Shown: piece after piece, positions 58,181-64,000 of the stretch
Layout: the number at the start of each line of letters is the position of its first letter
Numbering within the stretch: position 1 is the stretch's first letter
Source of the DNA: Henningerozyma blattae CBS 6284
Taxonomy: Eukaryota > Ascomycota > Saccharomycetes > Saccharomycetales > Saccharomycetaceae
Length of the DNA: 64,000 bases
Reading direction: 5' to 3'
Assembly: GCF_000315915.1 (NCBI RefSeq)
Contig: NC_020185.1
Coordinates: 1 to 64,000 of the forward strand
Made by a program: the position numbers and the translations under genes
Notes under the pieces: generated by a model
Database searches by the model: none
Seen by the model: the letters and a program-made list of their open reading frames with translations, nothing else
Told to the model about the DNA's origin: nothing

Positions 58181-61100
58181 AATAAAGAAAAAAAGGCAGG
58201 CAACAACAAACACAATACCATGTCAAATTAATAGACACATCACACTCGTTTAACCTATATTCCTCATTTATCTATTTATTTTTTATTTTACACTTCTAAT
58301 TGCCATTAATTAATTCTAAACACTAGCATGACATAATATTTTTGTACTTCTCATTCCTCCTTTTCATCCACCTATAATATTCTTACCAACTAAAATGTTC
58401 TAAATGTTCCACCTCATATTTCACTCCCCATACAATTTCACTCATCTCATTTATCCCTTCACTATAATTCCATTATTTTCTTTTTGTTTCACAAATAAAT
58501 ACCCATCGTTCTGTTTATTTTTTGTACTCATTTATATATATATATATGTTTTGATTCTTTTGTATTTTATTTTTTAATTATTCATTATAGATTCTCAATT
58601 GATTTACCTTTAGGACTTTGCAATTCGAACGGCAGTGCCCTTTTTTTTTTTTTTGAAGATATCCATCCCCTTAGTAACTCGTTTCCACTTTGGGAAGTAA
58701 AATTGCCGCTGACGTTGAATTGCTTGGAAAATAAAGAAAACTTTTTCCGTTTCGTGTTTGACAATAAAAATTTTCAAATAAAAGTTTTTCCCAATATCAT
58801 ATGCAACTATGGATACTTACCCAAGCTTGTGTATTTTAAAAATAAAATGTTAATCATTTATATAAGATCTTTTTGACTTAATAATTGTAGTTTAATAATA
58901 GTTGTAGCGTTACTATCTTTTAAAAAAAATAACAACATATATTTAAATATTAAGTACTTTTTATTTACTCAATTCACATTACAAGACAGGACATACACCT
59001 CAAATTATTTAAATATTATCTAGTATCTTGACGTTAAATTGCATGCATTTGTATTTCAATAACTTTTATCAAAATTATATCATATAATTCATGCCCTTTT
59101 TTCTTTAACAAAATAACTCTCTGAACTTCAAAAATAATAAATACCTGAAATTTAGCTGTTATCATTTCTTAATATTATCGAACTAGTTTTCAAAAACAGT
59201 TTAATAATATCATACTTCTATGCCAGTTTTTTCTCTCAGGCTCTTGAATTTAAATTTTCTTTGAATGATAAACGTAGGATATAAATTTCCCTTTCTATAT
59301 GTATTTATAGAACTATTTATTTTTTATTTTTATTTTTTTAAAATTTCTTAGGTTGTAGAAAAGTATTATATACAAAAGTTGTTAAATTTTTGATAGGCCA
59401 AAGTTTTTGGCTTTTAAACTAATTATACTAATACATATATTTATATAATAAAATATATATGTAAATTTGAGAATTGAAAAGGTTAATAATACAAAGTAGA
59501 ATAATATAATTGGATTAAAAAAAATTAGTCCAAATAACCGAAAACAAAAACATCCTAAATAAATAAAAAAGATTAGATTATCAAATATAAATCCAAAGAC
59601 TAACATATACCAAAGAACTAATGTTTTTCACAATCCTTTTATTATTGTTGCTTTTTATATATTTTCTAGGGTGCACCAAATATATAGTTTCAAACTTATA
59701 TCAACAAAATAAACAGAAAACATCGTTTATTATTTATTTATAACTTCTCTGTTTCAAAATACAGATCTAATAGAGAAACTTCGAAAGTTGAAATCGTACA
59801 CTCGAAGGTCTAGTGAAACCATTAGTTATAAATGATCTGTGGCCCTCCGAGGAAGCAAGGATTTAAGTAACTCAGGAAACTTTTTTAAGATAATAGCTCC
59901 CAAAAACAAACTCCCCAATAACTTTGTGCACTCTTTTATTGGGCCCATTCATTTATTCTTATAACAGTAGTAAACGCTAGGAAGCTCACCGCTGAGCATG
60001 AGGATTTAAAATACAAAAGAGGATAAGAAATTTTCAAAAGACATCGTTGTTATGCTTTTTTTATACGTTTTAAAATTTCAAAATTTCATACACTACTGGA
60101 AGGTACTTTACTCAAAGAATTATATTCTTTTTCAACTGAAACGTTGAAGTCTTCTTGTAGAGACCCTTTCGAAGGAATTCATTCCTTTGCCTTCGAAAAA
60201 AAAATTCACCATTATTTTGTTATACTTTCTAAAAGTATTAAGGGCAAATATACGTTTATTCTATATTATTTACAATTTTTAGTTGCTGGCATTAATTTTT
60301 CTGTATTATTTTTCCCCGCCAATATACTTATTTGCCATGTTGATTATTATTATCAAGTGTCTGGCACAATTGATTCAATACACAATGAAATTTACTCAAA
60401 TATAAAACAATGTAGTGTAGGAAAAAAAAACGACAACCCTTAAACAATGCTTCAATCGTATAAGTAACTAACAATACGAGGAATACCATATATCCCCTAT
60501 TATTTATGTTCTATGTATACGATGAAGTTTGTCACTTCAAAATACATGCTGGTAATCCAACCTTTTTCAGACGTTTAAATGAATTTTCCATAGCGCGTTA
60601 AATTTCTCTCAATACGTTACCAAACTGGAAAATCAATGCCTTAACGACTCTTCGGCTTATACCTAGATTAGACTATTCTTGTTAAATAAGTAAGCATTAC
60701 AAGTATACATATTAAGAGTAGCAAGGGAATATCATATAAAAAATTATGCATGATCTGTTTTTTTTTTATGGGTTTAACGTTAATTGCTAGGCCTTGTGTA
60801 CGGTAGTACTTTGGGATTTATATCAACTAGTTATCATAATTGCACAGATTGCAATGCTATTTCTAAAGATTCTCAGTTTTCTGTTCTCAACAATATGTCG
60901 CCTATTAATAGACGATGATTGTAAATATACTTTTCAAATATGATCCTCCAGCGTGTCATGGAGTCAAGTGTGTCTCATAGTCGTGTACTGATTCAAGATT
61001 ATATACACTTTTTAATTATTGTGTAGAAATTCAGGAAACCCTGGATGGGGATGGGAGAAGCTATATCTAATTAAATGCCTTTATTTAACTGATAGATAAG

Positions 61101-62213
61101 AATAGAAACTGTCAGTAAGAATAGTCCTCCTTAGAATCAAACTAGACTTTCAAAACACGACCTGAAGTAAGAATCTAGATTGACAAGCTTGAAGCGTGTG
61201 GGCACCTTGCGGTTACTTGCTAGCTACGCGTCCCTTCTTCTTCCTCAAGGAGTTATATGTTTCATGTAGTCCATACAAACGGTCTTTAATAGACTAGAAT
61301 CCGTGGAATTTGAGACTAAAATAGATGTAATTAATTATTTTGCATGGCTTATACTGGCTCAAAGAACAACAAAACTCATAAAGCCGATACCCAAAACAAC
61401 AGCGTAAATGCCTATAGAACAGTTTTGCATGAGATATTGATAGAAAAAGCAAGCGTTATTCCGTAAAATGTCACAGTTCAGGAAACAAAGTGTTTCCCAA
61501 CAAGAAACCTTATGTAATTCATGGACGTGCAACCTGATTGCCTTGAACAGTGTATATATTCTCCATTCTTTACATAGGTTAGCCTCGTTTCCTACTAAGG
61601 CAAACACCGAGTAAGAGCCGCAGTGTAATTTAATTAAATTTCTTGATTTTTTTTTTTGATGTTTCTTCGTAAGCGAAATTTTTGTATTTTGGCATTTTTG
61701 TCAATTTCGAGAAATCTCGAATTTTTCGCGTTAATGAATTTCTTTGTCGCCAAAATTCCTTGATCTTTCTTAAATTGAATAAACAAACACTTCCAAATAA
61801 ATATATCAAGAACGCAATTTAAAAGATAAACAAACAAACACGTAAAACTGTACTTCTTTATAAGATTGAAATATATTGCTATCGAGGCTGCCGCTTGATA
61901 TTTCTATTATTTTATTTCTTAATACCTCCAAGGAATTTTGCATTTGCTAGTCAAACTTAACCCTGATCTGTTGCTTTTTTTTTTTTGTAAATATTCTGCT
62001 GTGTCACATTTTTATTTGCAAGATAAAAACTATTAATCTATTTTTTACTAAAGACATTCATATGCTAACTTCATCTTTAAGCTAGATAAGAATACATTTA
62101 TAGCAATTAGATATAGATACCATACAACTTACTTCAGTTGAAAAAAATAAAAATAAAAATAAAAATAAAATAAAAATAAAATAAAATTCAACCACTCAAA
62201 TTTTCACAACAAA
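58181..62213. other. 4-kb intergenic region
   Basis: Strongly AT-rich from 58181 to about 59770, then more complex at 59780-60020 and 60880-61600. Frames of up to 99 codons (60144-60443) are not credible. The complex parts could hold a non-coding RNA, but I could not recognise conserved boxes or a known RNA. The stretch just before the 62214 gene is an A-rich leader (about 62140-62190, aaaat units). Confidence 0.5.
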
Positions 62214-64000
62214 ATGAGTTCTCCTTTGAAAGTTCTTTTGTTGGGTGATAATCCAAACATCATTCTGTATGCTTCTCGTTTTTATTTAGCCAAGAATATC
62301 GAATTATATCATATTTCTTCTCATGTTCCACATACTATTTTTAACGTGGAGACTATAAACTATGGTCCAGATAAGATTCAATTTCAAAACAATTTCCAAT
62401 CGATTAATGATTTGGCAAAGGCTTATAGCAATACTTCTTTATTTTTCGATATTATTATTTGTAGTGCTACTTCTTTACAAGAAATTTCATCTTTAGCTTC
62501 TCAATTAAATCCAATGATTAATTTGAATACAAAAATCATTTTAGAATCTACTGGGTTCGTTCAAATTGAACCATTTTTCAAATTATCCCTAGATTTACCT
62601 CAAGTCAATATTTTCTCCATGATTACTGATATTGATTTCCGTCAAGTTGATGCAAATACTTTTAAACAGTTCCCTTCAAACAATAGCTCTTTAAGTAATC
62701 ATATCTATTTAGGCTGTTCTTCTACTGATGATAAACCTACTAACTCTGCTACTTTCCCAGTATTAGATACATTCTCAAGATTGTTTCAAAAATTATTTCC
62801 TCATGATGAAATTGATATCCTAGAAAACAGTACATCTAAATTTTTATCAAAACAATGGAGTTTAGCCATTCCAAGAATTAGTTACGATACTTTATTAATC
62901 TTACTGGATGGTATTGAACCACTAAAATTGTTGGATGAAATCTTAGCAAAACCGTTGATTTCAGGTCTAACCAATGAATTATACGGCATCACTAGAAAGA
63001 TGAATATTACTTTAGATTCGAAACTATCCTCCGAAGAATCCTTAACAAGTAGTTGGAAGAGCCAATTTACAGGTTCTAAAGCTATTAAATTACCACAATT
63101 AGCTTATCATTTTTTCAACAATACTGCCCCATTGAACTTGGATTTATTATTATTACAACCAATCCTATTGGCTGACGATCATGGTGTTAAGACTCCATAT
63201 TTAGAATTCTTATATTCAATCATGTGCCAATATGAAAAGTATAATAAAGGTACTTCCAAATTATTCCAAAGAGTTAGATCTCAAAATAATAATTCAATTG
63301 AAATTGAAAAACTCAATCAGTTAAAAACAGAAAACTTGAACATTATGAAAGAACGTGAACATTTAAAGTCCATTATTAATTCAAATGAAAATAATGTAAA
63401 CCAATTAAAACTGAAGATTGATACATTAAACCAACAATTAATTACAGCTAAGCAAGATTTAAATCAACAGTCTAAAAACCATGAGGTTACAATGAAAAAA
63501 TTACAAGAATTGAAACAAGCTAATCCAAATATGCAAACCAATTCTGCTAGTCAATTAGAAGCTCCAAGAACAATCCAATCTCAAAAACAAATGACTATTT
63601 CTCCTTCTATGCAAGAATTGGAAGATATTGCAGTCTATGGTGTCAATTTTGGTGAATCTCCTCAAAAACCAAGTATACCTGCCACTAATGATTCTTCACC
63701 TCAAGCTTTATCAACTGAAAATAGTGCTAATACTACTGGTCTTCAAGAACCAACTCCACCACCTGATGCTAGCGGTATTTATTCTAACTCCTCAAGTAAT
63801 GGCAGTGACAGAGCTCTTAGAGAACGTGAAATTGAGTTAAGAAAGAAAGAATTAGAATTGAAGGAACGTGAATTAGATTTACAAAGAAGAGCTGTTCAAC
63901 AACAACAATTCCAAAATAACAATGGGTCCATGAATTCTGCTTCAATGCAACAAATCCATGGTTCTGATAATAGAATTCCATCTATGGGCCAACAGCAGCA
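62214..64000 (+). CDS. Svl3/Pam1-family protein, 3' partial
   Basis: Starts at the ATG in caaaATGAGT and stays open to the window edge (595 codons). The N-terminal half (KVLLLGDNPNIILYASRFYL at 6-25; IIICSATSLQEISSL; TKIILESTGFVQIEPFF) looks like a Rossmann-type dehydrogenase module as found in Svl3 and Pam1. It continues through the helical part SKQWSLAIPRISYDTLLILL. A coiled coil (about 362-435) and a Ser/Pro-rich linker follow, then a second coiled coil (REREIELRKKELELKEREL, about 535-555). Svl3 (YPL032C) and Pam1 (YDR251W) localise to bud tips and necks and affect vacuole morphology and polarised growth; the enzyme activity is unknown. CHL1 nearby is also from chromosome XVI-L in S. cerevisiae, which favours SVL3 weakly. 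Confidence 0.85.
   Translation, partial: MSSPLKVLLLGDNPNIILYASRFYLAKNIELYHISSHVPHTIFNVETINYGPDKIQFQNNFQSINDLAKAYSNTSLFFDIIICSATSLQEISSLASQLNPMINLNTKIILESTGFVQIEPFFKLSLDLPQVNIFSMITDIDFRQVDANTFKQFPSNNSSLSNHIYLGCSSTDDKPTNSATFPVLDTFSRLFQKLFPHDEIDILENSTSKFLSKQWSLAIPRISYDTLLILLDGIEPLKLLDEILAKPLISGLTNELYGITRKMNITLDSKLSSEESLTSSWKSQFTGSKAIKLPQLAYHFFNNTAPLNLDLLLLQPILLADDHGVKTPYLEFLYSIMCQYEKYNKGTSKLFQRVRSQNNNSIEIEKLNQLKTENLNIMKEREHLKSIINSNENNVNQLKLKIDTLNQQLITAKQDLNQQSKNHEVTMKKLQELKQANPNMQTNSASQLEAPRTIQSQKQMTISPSMQELEDIAVYGVNFGESPQKPSIPATNDSSPQALSTENSANTTGLQEPTPPPDASGIYSNSSSNGSDRALREREIELRKKELELKERELDLQRRAVQQQQFQNNNGSMNSASMQQIHGSDNRIPSMGQQQ

Noticed and set aside
60905..60998. GATGATT followed about 85 nt later by CTGA, as a box C/D snoRNA
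   Set aside because: The box C match is incomplete, no terminal stem was seen and no known guide sequence was recognised.
61226..61231. ACGCGT about 1 kb upstream of the SVL3-type gene as an MCB
   Set aside because: A single site far from the start codon; a six-base palindrome at this distance is easily chance.

Overview
This is nuclear DNA of a budding yeast of the family Saccharomycetaceae. The genes are dense, mostly intronless and AT-rich, and nearly every recognisable one has a clear S. cerevisiae counterpart. The lineage is probably post-whole-genome-duplication (Kazachstania, Naumovozyma, Tetrapisispora or Vanderwaltozyma type): neighbours here are split in S. cerevisiae between the two sister regions around CEN2 and CEN4, and genes expected between them (for example RER2, COQ1, MAF1, NTH) are absent. 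I cannot name the species.

Layout. 3-6440: 3' part of a giant GPI-anchored adhesin made of near-identical Ser/Thr/Tyr-rich repeats. 8369-19914: a pericentromere-type block, RAD57(-), RCR1/2(-), GPI18(+), YRB1(-), NHP10(-), RMD1(+), ECM15(-), followed by a solo LTR-bearing spacer. 19.9-26.3 kb: a 6-kb gene-free, AT-rich stretch with decayed LTRs, an assembly gap and one weak candidate for a point centromere. 26282-29214: SOK1(-) and TRP1(+) diverge from a promoter carrying a hexanucleotide satellite; TRP1 contains an assembly gap. 29.7-37.55 kb: a retrotransposon graveyard holding a Ty3/gypsy-like relic, a forward Ty1/copia relic and an inverted copia relic with its 5' LTR, ending 180 bp from a tRNA-Thr gene. 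38.3-42.9 kb: APC11(-), an unusual MNN2/MNN5-type protein(-) and tRNA-Glu(+). 45.6-50.7 kb: two paralogous Zn2Cys6 transcription factors, tail to tail. 52.2-54.9 kb: CHL1(-). 56.8-58.2 kb: an unrecognised Asn/Ser-rich protein with many S/T-P sites. 62.2 kb to the end: the 5' part of an SVL3/PAM1-type gene.

The genes are mostly independent housekeeping functions: DNA repair and cohesion (RAD57, CHL1), nucleocytoplasmic transport (YRB1), chromatin remodelling (NHP10), cell-cycle ubiquitylation (APC11), GPI-anchor and glycan synthesis (GPI18, MNN2-like), tryptophan synthesis (TRP1) and the cell surface (adhesin, RCR). What stands out is the rearranged CEN-proximal gene order, the higher-order adhesin repeats, the Mnn2-like protein that has lost its DxD motif and gained a long charged tail, the duplicated zinc-cluster regulators, and two LTR families whose exact ends are fixed by 5-bp target duplications.
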